Source: an uncultured Lachnospiraceae bacterium (GTDB lineage: Bacteria > Bacillota > Clostridia > Lachnospirales > Lachnospiraceae). Taken from it: 64,000 nucleotides of DNA. The stretch lies in contig CAJTVD010000001.1 in the NCBI GenBank assembly GCA_910579495.1, positions 161,968-225,967 of the forward strand, in the 5' to 3' direction. Of this stretch, positions 1-8,755 are shown in pieces. A model generated the notes under the pieces. It was given only the letters and a program-made list of their open reading frames with translations, was not told the origin of the DNA and did no database searches. The translations under genes and the position numbers were made by a program. Position 1 is the stretch's first letter. The number at the start of each line of letters is the position of its first letter.

Positions 1-368
1 CCCCCGCCGCCATTGGCCGCCGGCTGGCTGCTGGAAGACTCCGTCACCGTGATCTTATCGCTGGTTTCCACCAGGTCGCTCCTGATATAGCCATAGCCGC
101 CGTTTGATACGGCAACCTTATACCAGACGGTTCCTGAGCCGTCTTTTACAGCCCCCAGAATGTCAATAACTTTCCCTTTTACCGTACTTCCCACCACTTC
201 ACTGTCCGTACTTGCCTGGGCCCGGATTTTTGCAGTCTGGGCAATAATCTTGCCCTGGGCAGCAAAACAGGTAAGGGTAGCCATGCAAAAAACCCCTGCC
301 GCCATTACTGCTCCTGCCAGACCCTTTTTCCAACTGATTTTCCTAATCAGCGCAGTTAATTTTTTCAC
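1..368 (-). CDS. Secreted SH3-domain protein (3' part cut by window edge)
   Basis: The open frame starts with GTG at 368, preceded by GGAGAA/GGAG-like bases, and runs off the window at base 1, so about 122 residues are visible. The N-terminus is basic (VKKLTALIRK) and is followed by a hydrophobic stretch ending in CFAAQG, which reads as a Sec signal peptide cleaved after an Ala-x-Ala-like site. Residues of about 40-100 look like a bacterial SH3 domain (KIRAQASTDSEVVG, then WYKVAV and YGYIRSDLVE), a fold that commonly binds cell-wall peptides. A Ser-rich and Gly-rich linker begins at the window edge, so a further domain probably follows. It is read after the YvyF-like gene with only 12 bases between them. 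The function of the missing C-terminus is unknown. Confidence 0.7.
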   Translation of the reverse strand, partial: MKKLTALIRKISWKKGLAGAVMAAGVFCMATLTCFAAQGKIIAQTAKIRAQASTDSEVVGSTVKGKVIDILGAVKDGSGTVWYKVAVSNGGYGYIRSDLVETSDKITVTESSSSQPAANGGG

Positions 369-380
369 TCCGTATTCTCC

Positions 381-839
381 TCATCTTTCTCTCTTAAAAC
401 GTTTACTTCCCTTATCGGTCTTTTCATTCTCATAACCGCTAAGCCCTTGCTGTCTTTCCTTGCGTGCCTCTTCCTCCACCTTCCTGTGGTATGTTTCCTC
501 ACACTTAGGGCACATACGCCCGCTTTTGATGTCTACCCCGCATCTCTCGCAGCGGAGATAACCGCCCCTGTTCTCAATAATCTCAAAGCGGTTTTCTTTT
601 ATCATCTCCCGGATGGATTTATGGGAAACCCCTGTCTCCAGAGAAATCTCGCTTACGTTTGCCCCTTTGTGGTCTTCCAGGTAATTGCGCACCTTTCCGT
701 AATCATCATATTCAATCCTGCCGCATTCTTCGCAGCGATATTCCCCAATTCCCCCATAAACCAATATGCCGCCGCATTCTCTGCATATGGTGGGCCTTAG
801 AACCTCACTTGCTAACAGCCTCCGCATTTTTTCAGCCAT
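381..839 (-). CDS. YvyF-like double zinc-ribbon / HTH protein
   Basis: This 152-residue protein has a CxxC...CxxC zinc ribbon at about 18-40 (CRECGG and CEECGR). A helix-turn-helix-like segment follows at about 60-90 (VSEISLETGVSHKSIREMI), then a second ribbon at about 100-115 (CERCGVDIKSGRMCPKC) and a very basic tail. The arrangement matches the family of the Bacillus flagellar-operon protein YvyF, whose biochemical role is poorly known. Here no flagellar gene is visible: it sits 48 bases after purD and directly before a secreted SH3 protein. It is most likely the distal part of the purine transcript or of a separate short transcript. A role in nucleic-acid binding is inference from the zinc ribbons and HTH. 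Confidence 0.7.
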   Translation of the reverse strand: MAEKMRRLLASEVLRPTICRECGGILVYGGIGEYRCEECGRIEYDDYGKVRNYLEDHKGANVSEISLETGVSHKSIREMIKENRFEIIENRGGYLRCERCGVDIKSGRMCPKCEETYHRKVEEEARKERQQGLSGYENEKTDKGSKRFKRER

Positions 840-887
840 ATTGACACCTGCCTTTATACTCCGTAACCTTTTACACCTGTTCCGCTA

Positions 888-2159
888 CTATACTTCCTCA
901 ATTGCCTTCCCTATATCATGGCGCATATATTTGTTTTCAAAGTCCACCCACCCGGCTGCCGCATATGCGTTTGCCCTGGCCTGCTTAAGGTCCTTTCCTT
1001 TGGCAGTAATCCCCAGGACCCTTCCTCCATTGGTCACAATGCCCTGGTCTGTCTCTTTCGTCCCTGCATGGAAACAGAAATAAGAATCCTGCCCTTCAAA
1101 TCTCTCCAGCCCTTTGATCACATAGCCTTTTTCGTACTTCACCGGGTATCCCTGGGATGCCAGCACCACGCATACTGCCGCATTTTCTTCAAACTGGAGG
1201 TCTATTTCGTGAAGCCGGCCGTCTATGCAGGCCTCCATCACATCAATGATATCATTCTTCATCCTGGGCAGCACCACCTGGGCCTCAGGGTCGCCAAACC
1301 TGGCATTGTATTCCAGCACCTTGGGCCCGTTTCCGGTAAGCATCAGCCCAAAGAAAATAATGCCCTTATATTCCCGTCCCTCCGCCGCCATAGCGTCCAC
1401 TGTGGGCTGGTAAATATGTTCCCTGCAGAATTTGTCCACTTCCTCTGTATAAAAAGGGCTTGGGGAAAAGGTTCCCATACCGCCGGTGTTAGGCCCTAAG
1501 TCCCCATCCTGGGCACGTTTATGGTCCTGGGCAGAGGCCATGGCCTTGATGGTCCTGCCATCCACATAGGAAAGCACGGACACCTCCCTTCCTGTGATAA
1601 ATTCTTCCACCACAAGACGGTTTCCCGCGCTGCCGAACTGCTTATCCTCCATAATGGCCTTAACACCCTCTTTTGCCTGCTGAAAATCCTCACAGATCAG
1701 CACGCCCTTTCCAAGGGCCAGGCCGTCAGCCTTAAGCACGATAGGAAATTTGGCCTTTTCCAGATAGGAAAGGGCTTCCTCCGGGGAGCTGAAAACCTCA
1801 TAATCCGCTGTGGGAATATGGTACTTTTTCATAAGCTCCTTGGAAAAAGCTTTGCTGCCCTCTAAAATTGCCGCATTCTTCCGGGGGCCGAAGGCCCGCA
1901 GCCCCTCCTTTTCCAGTTGGTCCACAAGGCCTCCCACCAGCGGGTCATCCATTCCCACTATGGTAAGGCCAATTTCCTTTTCCTTGGCAAAGGCCGTTAT
2001 TTTATCAAATTCCATGGGCCCTATGGGTACACACCGGGCAATCTTGCCGATCCCTGCATTCCCCGGCGCACAGTATATTTCATCCACTTTTTTGCTTTTT
2101 GCCACGCTGGCGGCAATGGCATGTTCCCTGCCGCCGCTCCCCACGATCAATACTTTCAC
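888..2159 (-). CDS. purD: Phosphoribosylamine-glycine ligase (GAR synthetase)
   Basis: It makes glycinamide ribonucleotide from phosphoribosylamine, glycine and ATP, the second step of de novo purine synthesis in the cytosol. The 423 residues are the usual length for the single-domain enzyme. The N-terminal Rossmann-like motif is VLIVGSGGREHA. The ATP-grasp core shows LKADGLALGKGV, then GPNTGGMGTFSPSP, the family signature loop, and EYNARFGDPEAQ with the metal-binding Glu/Asn. It is the last pur gene in the visible operon, 24 bases after purN. Nothing is odd in the sequence. Confidence 0.97.
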   Translation of the reverse strand: MKVLIVGSGGREHAIAASVAKSKKVDEIYCAPGNAGIGKIARCVPIGPMEFDKITAFAKEKEIGLTIVGMDDPLVGGLVDQLEKEGLRAFGPRKNAAILEGSKAFSKELMKKYHIPTADYEVFSSPEEALSYLEKAKFPIVLKADGLALGKGVLICEDFQQAKEGVKAIMEDKQFGSAGNRLVVEEFITGREVSVLSYVDGRTIKAMASAQDHKRAQDGDLGPNTGGMGTFSPSPFYTEEVDKFCREHIYQPTVDAMAAEGREYKGIIFFGLMLTGNGPKVLEYNARFGDPEAQVVLPRMKNDIIDVMEACIDGRLHEIDLQFEENAAVCVVLASQGYPVKYEKGYVIKGLERFEGQDSYFCFHAGTKETDQGIVTNGGRVLGITAKGKDLKQARANAYAAAGWVDFENKYMRHDIGKAIEEV

Positions 2160-2183
2160 CTTTGTTACCCCCTTCCAGTATCC

Positions 2184-2780
2184 CTATAAATCCCCGCCGG
2201 ATGCAAGCTGGCTTATGGCCTGGGGCAGGATCACCCACTCCGCCTGTTCCATCACCCTGCGCTGGAGGCTTTCCGGCGTATCGTCCTCTAAAACCTCCAC
2301 TGCTTTTTGCAGGATAATCCTCCCTGTATCCGTCCCTTCGTCCACGAAATGCACCGTGGCACCGGTAATCTTCACCCCTCTTGCCAAAGCTGCCTCATGG
2401 ACCTTAAGCCCATAATATCCCTTCCCGCAAAAAGAGGGGATCAGGGAAGGGTGGATATTGATGATCCTGTTTTCGTACAACTTTGTCATCTGTTCCGGCA
2501 GGATTACCAGGAATCCCGCAAGCACAATCAAATCCGGCGCAAGCTCTTGGAGCTTCTGTAAAAAAGCCTGGTTAAATTCCTCCCGGCTCCCATAAACCTT
2601 GGGGGAAATGCAAAAAGCCGGAATACCGGCATTTTCTGCCCTTTTTAAGGCATAAGCCCCGGCATTGTTGCAGATAACCCCCCGGATTTGGGTATTCCTT
2701 ATGTTTTTATTTTCAATATTGTCTATGATTGCCTGGAGATTGGTCCCGCCCCCGGATACACAGACTACGATATTCAGCAT
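2184..2780 (-). CDS. purN: Phosphoribosylglycinamide formyltransferase
   Basis: Transfers the formyl group of 10-formyl-THF to glycinamide ribonucleotide, the third step of purine synthesis. The 198-residue protein starts with the phosphate-binding loop [12 protein letters not shown]. The catalytic set Asn-x-His is in [10 protein letters not shown] and the catalytic Asp in [11 protein letters not shown]. The start codon overlaps the end of purM by 7 bases, which suggests translational coupling. Length and motifs are standard for the folate-dependent enzyme, so this is not the formate-dependent PurT. Confidence 0.97.
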   Translation of the reverse strand: MLNIVVCVSGGGTNLQAIIDNIENKNIRNTQIRGVICNNAGAYALKRAENAGIPAFCISPKVYGSREEFNQAFLQKLQELAPDLIVLAGFLVILPEQMTKLYENRIINIHPSLIPSFCGKGYYGLKVHEAALARGVKITGATVHFVDEGTDTGRIILQKAVEVLEDDTPESLQRRVMEQAEWVILPQAISQLASGGDL

Positions 2781-3799
2781 AGTGCCACTCCCTTTTCACC
2801 GGCCTTCGTTTCCCCTATCACATAAGCCCGCTCCCCTGCCCTTTCAAGGGCCGCAAGGGCCTCCTGTACCTGGGAAGGATCCACCGCAAGAACCATGCCA
2901 ATGCCCATGTTGTAGGTATTGTACATCATCTTCTCCTCCAGGTTCCCTTTCTCCTTCATTAACCGGAAAATGGCAGGCACCGGATAGCTGTCCTTGTCCA
3001 CACAAGCACAGATTCCCTCCGGCAGCATCCTGGGGATGTTCTCATAAAAGCCGCCCCCTGTAATATGGCTGCAGCCCTTAATGGTTACGCCCGCTTCCTT
3101 CACGCCCTTAAGGGCTCCCACATAAATCCTGGTAGGGGCCAGCAAAGCCTCTCCCAGGGTGGCGCCAAGCTCCTCATAGTATGTGGAAAGCCCTTCCTTG
3201 GTCATATCAAAGATTTTCCTCACCAGGGAAAAACCGTTGCTGTGGACCCCGGAGGAGGCAATGCCCACCAAAGCGTCCCCGGGCTTAATCCCCTCTCCCG
3301 TAATCAGGTCCTTTTCGTCCACCACGCCAACGGCAAAGCCTGCCAGGTCGTATTCCTCTTCCGGGTAAAAGCCCGGCATCTCAGCGGTTTCCCCGCCGAT
3401 CAGCGCTGCCCCCGCCTGTTTGCAGCCATCTGCCACGCCCTTTACAATGGCGGCAATTTTTTCAGGATAATTTTTGCCGCAGGCAATATAATCCAGGAAA
3501 AACAAAGGCTCTCCCCCGGCACAGGCAATGTCGTTGACACACATAGCTACACAGTCAATCCCCACTGTGTCATGTTTATCCATCAAAAAAGCAAGCTTTA
3601 ATTTGGTCCCCACGCCGTCGGTCCCTGAAACCAGGGTGGGTTTTTCCATATTTTTAATGGAAGAGAGGGAAAATGCCCCCGAAAACCCCCCAAGGCCTCC
3701 CAGCACCTCCGGCCTTGCGGTTTCCTTAACGTACTTTTTAATCAGTTCTACGCTGCGGTAGCCTGCTTCAATATCTACTCCGGCTTTCTTGTAATCCAT
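2774..3799 (-). CDS. purM: Phosphoribosylformylglycinamidine cyclo-ligase (AIR synthetase)
   Basis: Closes the imidazole ring to give aminoimidazole ribonucleotide, using ATP. The 341 residues are the family length. Diagnostic motifs are [13 protein letters not shown] (substrate and ATP loop), [12 protein letters not shown] and [11 protein letters not shown]. It lies 17 bases after purE and overlaps purN, so purE-M-N-D form one transcription unit. Confidence 0.97.
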   Translation of the reverse strand: MDYKKAGVDIEAGYRSVELIKKYVKETARPEVLGGLGGFSGAFSLSSIKNMEKPTLVSGTDGVGTKLKLAFLMDKHDTVGIDCVAMCVNDIACAGGEPLFFLDYIACGKNYPEKIAAIVKGVADGCKQAGAALIGGETAEMPGFYPEEEYDLAGFAVGVVDEKDLITGEGIKPGDALVGIASSGVHSNGFSLVRKIFDMTKEGLSTYYEELGATLGEALLAPTRIYVGALKGVKEAGVTIKGCSHITGGGFYENIPRMLPEGICACVDKDSYPVPAIFRLMKEKGNLEEKMMYNTYNMGIGMVLAVDPSQVQEALAALERAGERAYVIGETKAGEKGVALC

Positions 3800-3816
3800 T
3801 TTCCGTTTCTCCTGTA

Positions 3817-4317
3817 TTAATAATTTTTATAGCCTGCCTGGGAGAGCCGCTGGTCCTTTTTCTGGACGCTTTCCTTCAGGTTCTGGCTGTAAGCTTTCAG
3901 TTTCCCTAAAAGTTCCCCATCGGAGGTGGCCAGTATTTTCGCCGCCAAAAGCCCGGCATTGGCCCCGCCGTTAATCGCCACTGTAGCCACAGGTATTCCC
4001 TGGGGCATCTGGACAATGGAATAAAGGGAATCCCTCCCTCCCAGGGATGTGGTATGCATGGGGATGCCGATTACCGGCATAGGGAAAATTGCCGCGCACA
4101 TGCCCGGAAGGTGGGCCGCCATGCCCGCCCCGGCAATGATCACCTTAAACCCTTTTTCTTCTGCGGCCTTTGCATACTCAAAAAAAACATCCGGCTCCCT
4201 GTGGGCGGAAATAATCCTCATCTCAAAGGATACCCCCAGCTCCGTAAGCACATCCGCCGCTTTCGCCATCACCGGCATATCCGAATCGCTTCCCATTACA
4301 ATTCCTACCTGCGCCAT
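3817..4317 (-). CDS. purE: N5-carboxyaminoimidazole ribonucleotide mutase (class I PurE)
   Basis: Moves the carboxyl group from N5 to C4 of carboxyaminoimidazole ribonucleotide. The 166-residue protein has the class I signatures [18 protein letters not shown] with the catalytic His, [12 protein letters not shown] and [14 protein letters not shown]. No purK follows, so the N5-CAIR synthetase must be encoded elsewhere or replaced. It is the first gene of the visible pur operon. An AGGTAAT-type ribosome site and a good sigma-A promoter (4392-4420) lie upstream. Confidence 0.96.
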   Translation of the reverse strand: MAQVGIVMGSDSDMPVMAKAADVLTELGVSFEMRIISAHREPDVFFEYAKAAEEKGFKVIIAGAGMAAHLPGMCAAIFPMPVIGIPMHTTSLGGRDSLYSIVQMPQGIPVATVAINGGANAGLLAAKILATSDGELLGKLKAYSQNLKESVQKKDQRLSQAGYKNY

Positions 4318-4391
4318 CGCATTACCTCCCCTTTTCCAATCTGCTTCCGTTCCTAATTCTCCTACTGCAAAACATCTGTTTCCATAATTCT

Positions 4392-4420
4392 ATTCTACAC
4401 TGCTATAGGCTTCCTGTCAC
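4392..4420 (-). promoter_or_regulatory. Sigma-A promoter of purEMND
   Basis: On the minus strand GTGACA (4415-4420) and TAGAAT (4392-4397) are separated by exactly 17 bases. Transcription would start near 4385, giving a leader of about 68 bases. That is too short for a purine riboswitch plus terminator. No clear PurR box was recognised. Confidence 0.6.
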
Positions 4421-4447
4421 CCTGTTTTTTCTTGTTTTAATATAACC

Positions 4448-6538
4448 TTAAGGATGTGGCAGCACCCTCTCCTGCTGTGCCTTTGTATCCCCAAAAGGAA
4501 GATTCAGCTCCTCACAGCCGGGCAATACAAACCTGCCTTCCTCAATGATGGCAATCACCTGCTCTTCGGGGGTCACTACGCTGATTTCCCCCAGTTCATC
4601 AAAGGGGATGGTAATATCTGTATGGCAGTTAAAGTATGCCTCCCCATCCTTCTCCTTCCTTTTTAGGGAACATTCATTGTCCCTTGCCACAATTTCTTTT
4701 CCGTCGGGATTGTAAACCGGCACATCCTCCGCATGGGAATAGCAGGTATCCCCCACTGCAAAATGAGGGCCTGTTTTCTCTGCGATCAATATGGGCAGCC
4801 TGTCTTCTATGTGGTATTTTCTTGCGGCAACAAAAGCCGTGGTGTTGGTGCCTATGGCAAACTCCCCAAGGGGCAGGGTGTCATGATGGCAGAGCACATT
4901 GTCCTTCATATACTTGCGGTTTAACTCCCGGCTGCCAAAATTGCTACAATTGTAATCCACAACCATCCCGTCCCTGATGTCCAGGGTAAGGTCCTGGTAC
5001 TCCAGGCCGTTTAAATATACCCTGCCCACATGGAGCGTCCCCTCTGTTCCCGCAAGCCGGGGGGAAGTGAAAACTTCTCCCACAGGAATATTCACATCCG
5101 CCACACAGTTTTCGAAATTGGTCTCCTTTGCGGCATCCCTTAGTGGGTGGAGCATCACCTTCAGGCTGGTCTTATTGCCCCCCATACCCCTTATGACCAC
5201 ATATTGCCCCTGGTCCAGGGCATCAATGAGCCTTTGCTGCATCCGCTGGTAAAGGTGGTAATCCAGGGTATTGATCTCTATTACCCGGTCAAAGATTTCC
5301 GGGAAACCCTCCCCGATTTCCGGCCCCGGGAAAGCAATAATAGTAAAGCTCCTCTCTTCCCCCTTAATGTACTGGTTCTGCAGCTCCCCAGCCGCCGCCA
5401 TATAGGCTACGGACAGCTTCTGCTGGGCTTTGCCCAAACGGGCTGCCCCTGGCTTTTCCTGGAGCTTTACAGGTTTCTCCCCAAAGACCTCCACCAGGGC
5501 GGGCCCGCCAAAGGCCGCCGCTTCCTCTTTATATTTTTCAAAACACTCCCTGGAGGCTTCCAGCCGTAACTGTACCAGCTTTTTGTCCAGTACCAGCGCC
5601 TGGTCGTCCTTGTGGTCAAAATCATACTGCCGGTTGGGCAGTGCCCCGTAATAGCCTGCCCGGCCCATGCCCCCTCCCTGTAATATGCCGGAGGCTGCCC
5701 GGTAAATAGTAGGGGCAAGGCCCATTTCCCTGAAATTCCCCACCGCCAGATGGATCACAGGCTCAAAGCCCAGGCGGTAACGGATATTCACCGTTTTCTT
5801 TTTGCTGATATCCTTATTGGTAGCCAGAAAGCCCATACGGTAGCCCTCTGTGTAAGTATCCGCCAGCTTCTTTAAGGTTTCCTTGGGAAGGGCAGATAAA
5901 TGCTCCCAGGTCTTTATCTCGTTTTCCGTGACATATTCCCCGTAGCGGAACAGATATTTGGGTTCTGTAAGGTCCCCTTCCAGAATGTTCAGGGCAAAAT
6001 CCTCCTCCGGCAGCAAAAGCCCCCGCAGCTTTTGCTCTGTAGCATCCCTTGTATAGTCGCTTACATACCAGTAAATGGTATCCCTAAGGGACTCCCCTGC
6101 AGGAAGCTGCCCGCATTCCGCCCCTTCACAGCAAAAAGCGCCATAAATTTCCAGGAACAGCTCCATCCGGACTGCCATATCTTCCAGCCGTCCCTCATAG
6201 CAAAAGGGGATAATGCTGCGCAGCTCTGCATACAATACGCATAAAATCTGTCCCAACCCCTCTCCCAGCCTGGCAGTGCAGGCCTCCGGGTTGGCATAGC
6301 TCTCCCCATAATTGGCAGGAAGGATATCCTCATAGAGCCTGTAATTTCTCTCCTTCAGTTCCCCAAGGGTGCTGTTTTTCAGACCGCCCTTTCTTACAAA
6401 CTCATAGTTTTCACAGGCCATGCCCAGAAATTCTGCCATTTTTACAAAATATGCCTGAAACTGGGGCGCAAGCACCTGTTCGTTTTTTATTTGCCCTATG
6501 CGCTCCTTTGCCAGTAAAAATCTCTCTTCTACCATCAT
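4448..6538 (-). CDS. M29-family aminopeptidase with long N-terminal extension
   Basis: This is a 696-residue protein. The C-terminal 320 or so residues match the M29 (AmpS/PepS/T-type) metallo-aminopeptidases. GEVFTSPRLAGTEG gives the first Glu ligand, LGEFAIGTN the second, GPHFAVGDTCY the His and Tyr, and NCHTDI the His and Asp. Typical M29 enzymes are about 400 residues, so roughly 300 residues at the N-terminus are extra. These show no motif I recognise. Expected activity is release of N-terminal residues from peptides in the cytosol using two metal ions. The start ATGATG overlaps the stop of the upstream small membrane-protein gene (ATGA type). A 130-base gap follows before purE. Confidence 0.85.
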   Translation of the reverse strand: MMVEERFLLAKERIGQIKNEQVLAPQFQAYFVKMAEFLGMACENYEFVRKGGLKNSTLGELKERNYRLYEDILPANYGESYANPEACTARLGEGLGQILCVLYAELRSIIPFCYEGRLEDMAVRMELFLEIYGAFCCEGAECGQLPAGESLRDTIYWYVSDYTRDATEQKLRGLLLPEEDFALNILEGDLTEPKYLFRYGEYVTENEIKTWEHLSALPKETLKKLADTYTEGYRMGFLATNKDISKKKTVNIRYRLGFEPVIHLAVGNFREMGLAPTIYRAASGILQGGGMGRAGYYGALPNRQYDFDHKDDQALVLDKKLVQLRLEASRECFEKYKEEAAAFGGPALVEVFGEKPVKLQEKPGAARLGKAQQKLSVAYMAAAGELQNQYIKGEERSFTIIAFPGPEIGEGFPEIFDRVIEINTLDYHLYQRMQQRLIDALDQGQYVVIRGMGGNKTSLKVMLHPLRDAAKETNFENCVADVNIPVGEVFTSPRLAGTEGTLHVGRVYLNGLEYQDLTLDIRDGMVVDYNCSNFGSRELNRKYMKDNVLCHHDTLPLGEFAIGTNTTAFVAARKYHIEDRLPILIAEKTGPHFAVGDTCYSHAEDVPVYNPDGKEIVARDNECSLKRKEKDGEAYFNCHTDITIPFDELGEISVVTPEEQVIAIIEEGRFVLPGCEELNLPFGDTKAQQERVLPHP

Positions 6539-6858
6539 TCCACATACGCTCCCGCAAATAATACAAGACTAAGCATTCCAAAAGCCAGGATATTTGTAAA
6601 AATTCCCAGCACAATAAACAATTTGAACTTATCCTTTTCCGAAGTGGACCAAAGCCCAAGGGCAAGCCCTGCCGCCATGTAAATAATCGCCAGTAGCGCA
6701 GCAGCAGTATTTCTGCCGGAGGGCGCTCCCCCGGCCTGATAGGACAAATAAACCGCCGTTCCCAGGGTGATATTGGCAAGCACCCCCAGTATGGTTGACA
6801 TAACCGCTTTCCTGGGATGTTCCTTATTTGTAAAGATATACCCTTTCTTTCTTAACAT
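6535..6858 (-). CDS. Small four-helix membrane protein (DUF6142-like)
   Basis: A 107-residue protein with a short charged N-terminus (MLRKKGYIFTNKEHPRKAV), then three to four hydrophobic segments at about 20-42, 48-68 and 78-102. It resembles small Lachnospiraceae membrane proteins of unknown function (DUF6142-like, recalled from pattern, not verified). It is translationally coupled to the M29 aminopeptidase through a 4-base overlap and follows the 50-residue peptide gene. No function can be assigned. Confidence 0.6.
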   Translation of the reverse strand: MLRKKGYIFTNKEHPRKAVMSTILGVLANITLGTAVYLSYQAGGAPSGRNTAAALLAIIYMAAGLALGLWSTSEKDKFKLFIVLGIFTNILAFGMLSLVLFAGAYVE

Positions 6859-6922
6859 TCCGCTATTCTCTTTCTACCCGGCAGAAAGAAGGCATTCCCT
6901 TTGGGGCGGAAAACCTCTTTCT

Positions 6923-7075
6923 TTAAAATAAAATTTTGGTCCTGCCCGCTAACAGCTTTGCGCCGCCTATGATCATCAGGATCCCGGAGACCACTCCCGT
7001 CACCAGTGTCACCACTCCTACCGCAATGCAGGTTGCCCCTGCGCCGCTCATTGTTTTATAAACTTTCTCTTCCAT
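6923..7075 (-). CDS. 50-residue single-helix membrane peptide
   Basis: A short open frame, ATG at 7075 to TAA at 6923. The product starts MEEKVYKTMSGAGATC, continues with one hydrophobic, Gly/Val-rich helix of about 28 residues, and ends with a basic tail (GGAKLLAGRTKILF). A GGGGTATTGGC ribosome site precedes it. It lies 44 bases after pyrE and 64 bases before the next membrane protein, on the same strand. The amphipathic start, helix and basic end argue that it is translated. The function is unknown. Confidence 0.6.
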   Translation of the reverse strand: MEEKVYKTMSGAGATCIAVGVVTLVTGVVSGILMIIGGAKLLAGRTKILF

Positions 7076-7119
7076 GCCAATACCCCTTTCTTCCTGCGCC
7101 CTTTTCCGGCAGGCGGCCC

Positions 7120-7803
7120 TTATGCCCCCATGCCCGCGCCATATTGCTTATAGTATGCGTCAATGGCTTCCTTCACAGTGCCATCAATATAAATTTGCCC
7201 TTTATAAGGCCTTTGGTACAGGTATTCCACAACCTCCTGCATATTAACGATAGCCCTGGCATCAAACCCATATTTTTCCTTTATTTCCAAAAGCGCGCTC
7301 TTTTCCGTCTGTCCCTTTTCCATGCGGTTTAAGGAAACCATCAGCCCCCGGATCTCCACATCCGCCTGGGCCATAACCACAGGGTATGTCTCCTCAATGG
7401 ATTTGCCGGAGGTGGTCACATCCTCAATAATAACAACCCTGTCGCCGTCTTTCAGGCCGCTCCCCAGCAATATCCCCTTATCCCCATGGTCTTTTATTTC
7501 TTTCCGGTTGGCACAGTAACGGATATCCTTCCCATACAGTTCGCTGATGGCCATGGCCGTAGCCACTGCAAGGGGGATCCCCTTATAGGCAGGGCCAAAA
7601 AGCACGTCAAAATCAAGCCCGTAATTGTCATGGACCGCTTTTGCATAGTATTCCCCCAGTTTCCGTAACTGGGTGCCTGTCACATAGCCCCCCGCATTCA
7701 TAAAAAAGGGAGACTTGCGCCCGCTCTTTAACGTAAATTCGCCGAATTTCAGTACCTGGCTTTCTACCATAAATTCAATAAATTCTTCTTTGTATCTTTC
7801 CAT
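7120..7803 (-). CDS. pyrE: Orotate phosphoribosyltransferase
   Basis: Joins orotate to PRPP to give OMP in pyrimidine synthesis. The 227 residues include FTLKSGRKSPFFMNAG (orotate side), VLFGPAYKGIPLA, and the PRPP loop VVIIEDVTTSGKS. It stands alone, away from other pyr genes, and has its own promoter (7874-7902). The downstream small membrane-protein genes and the M29 peptidase may be cotranscribed. Confidence 0.96.
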   Translation of the reverse strand: MERYKEEFIEFMVESQVLKFGEFTLKSGRKSPFFMNAGGYVTGTQLRKLGEYYAKAVHDNYGLDFDVLFGPAYKGIPLAVATAMAISELYGKDIRYCANRKEIKDHGDKGILLGSGLKDGDRVVIIEDVTTSGKSIEETYPVVMAQADVEIRGLMVSLNRMEKGQTEKSALLEIKEKYGFDARAIVNMQEVVEYLYQRPYKGQIYIDGTVKEAIDAYYKQYGAGMGA

Positions 7804-7873
7804 TTGTGTCCTGGCCTCCCTGTATGTGGTATTTCCTGCCTGTTCCTATCCTTTAGAAACACTTATTTACACA

Positions 7874-7902
7874 ATTTTACCACATTTTCCATTTATAATC
7901 AA
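7874..7902 (-). promoter_or_regulatory. Sigma-A promoter of pyrE
   Basis: Minus strand TTGATT (7897-7902), 17-base spacer, TAAAAT (7874-7879). The predicted start near 7867 gives a leader of about 64 bases. No PyrR-type antiterminator structure was recognised in it. Confidence 0.65.
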
Positions 7903-7936
7903 CCATTATTGTCTTATCGTTTTAAAGGCTATTTTT

Positions 7937-8467
7937 TTAAAGCCATTTGAGCTCCGGAAAATATTCGATTTCCGCCCTGCCCACAATCTCATCCTTTTCC
8001 ACATACTTGTCCTCCCAGTACCTGGAATCCAGGGAATTGTTCCTGTTATCCCCCATCATAAAAAAGGAGCCTTCCGGTATTATGTAAGGGCCAAAGTCCT
8101 CCGAAATTTCTTCTCTGATATAATCCTCCGTAAGGGGCTGCCCGTTAATGTAAATCCTGCCGTCTATGCCCTCAATGCGCTCTCCCGGCAGCCCGATGAC
8201 CCTTTTCAGGTAAACGGTCTTTCCGTCATCCGGAAAGTAAAAAGCGATAATATCCCCTCGCTGGGGCTGGGAAGATATATACGCCAGGCGATTTATGATG
8301 ATACGGCTTCCCGTCATGATTGTTGTCTCCATAGACCCTGTGGGTACCTGGGCATTGGCGATCAGGGTATGGCTGATAACAAAAACTGCCGCAAAGGCAC
8401 CCAGGATCGCTTTGGACCAATCCAGGATTTCCGATAAAATCCTGGCGGCCTTCCTCTTGCTTTTCAT
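7937..8467 (-). CDS. lepB: Type I signal peptidase
   Basis: Membrane-anchored serine protease that removes Sec and Tat signal peptides outside the cytoplasmic membrane. The 176-residue Gram-positive (SipS-like) form has one N-terminal membrane helix at about 18-38. The catalytic Ser is in PTGSMETT (about residue 45) and the catalytic Lys in YLKRVIGLPGE (about 88). The box GDNRNNSLDSR is near the C-terminus. ATG at 8467 was chosen because AGGAGGAG lies 7 bases upstream and the promoter's predicted start is at about 8534. A longer in-frame start at 8557 would lie upstream of the transcript. Confidence 0.95.
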   Translation of the reverse strand: MKSKRKAARILSEILDWSKAILGAFAAVFVISHTLIANAQVPTGSMETTIMTGSRIIINRLAYISSQPQRGDIIAFYFPDDGKTVYLKRVIGLPGERIEGIDGRIYINGQPLTEDYIREEISEDFGPYIIPEGSFFMMGDNRNNSLDSRYWEDKYVEKDEIVGRAEIEYFPELKWL

Positions 8468-8540
8468 TCTGCTTCTCCTCCTGTAACAAAACCTTAATTT
8501 CCATCCCCAAAAAGATTCTAAGAATGGCTTTCCTGCAATA

Positions 8541-8568
8541 ATAATACAATATGGCACGCAAATGTCAA
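8541..8568 (-). promoter_or_regulatory. lepB: Sigma-A promoter of signal peptidase gene
   Basis: Minus strand TTGACA (8563-8568), 16-base spacer, TATTAT (8541-8546). The position places transcription start after the 8557 in-frame start and so supports the shorter lepB frame. Confidence 0.65.
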
Positions 8569-8613
8569 CCGCCTGTGCCTGAGATTAACAAAAAATATCA
8601 ATATCAGATTCCC

Positions 8614-8644
8614 TGTTTTATTTTAAACCGATTTGTGATAGAAT
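8614..8644 (+). promoter_or_regulatory. Probable extended -10 promoter of the LytM-like/bactofilin pair
   Basis: The plus strand has TGATAGAAT (extended -10, hexamer 8639-8644) in an AT-rich stretch that follows TGTTTT. The -35 element is weak. It is the only good -10 upstream of 8756 in the divergent gap. Confidence 0.4.
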
Positions 8645-8755
8645 AAAGCTGGTAAGCGGCGCACACCAGCTTTATGGATGCAGCAGGCTGTCCCTTTGCA
8701 GGAGGCAGCGCTTGATATTTTTGCCGTTAGCGCCGGCGGCGGAAGGGAGTCCTGC

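Noticed and set aside
4318..4447. Purine riboswitch or PurR box before purE
   Set aside because: The predicted leader is only about 68 bases, and no conserved riboswitch core or convincing PurR box was found.
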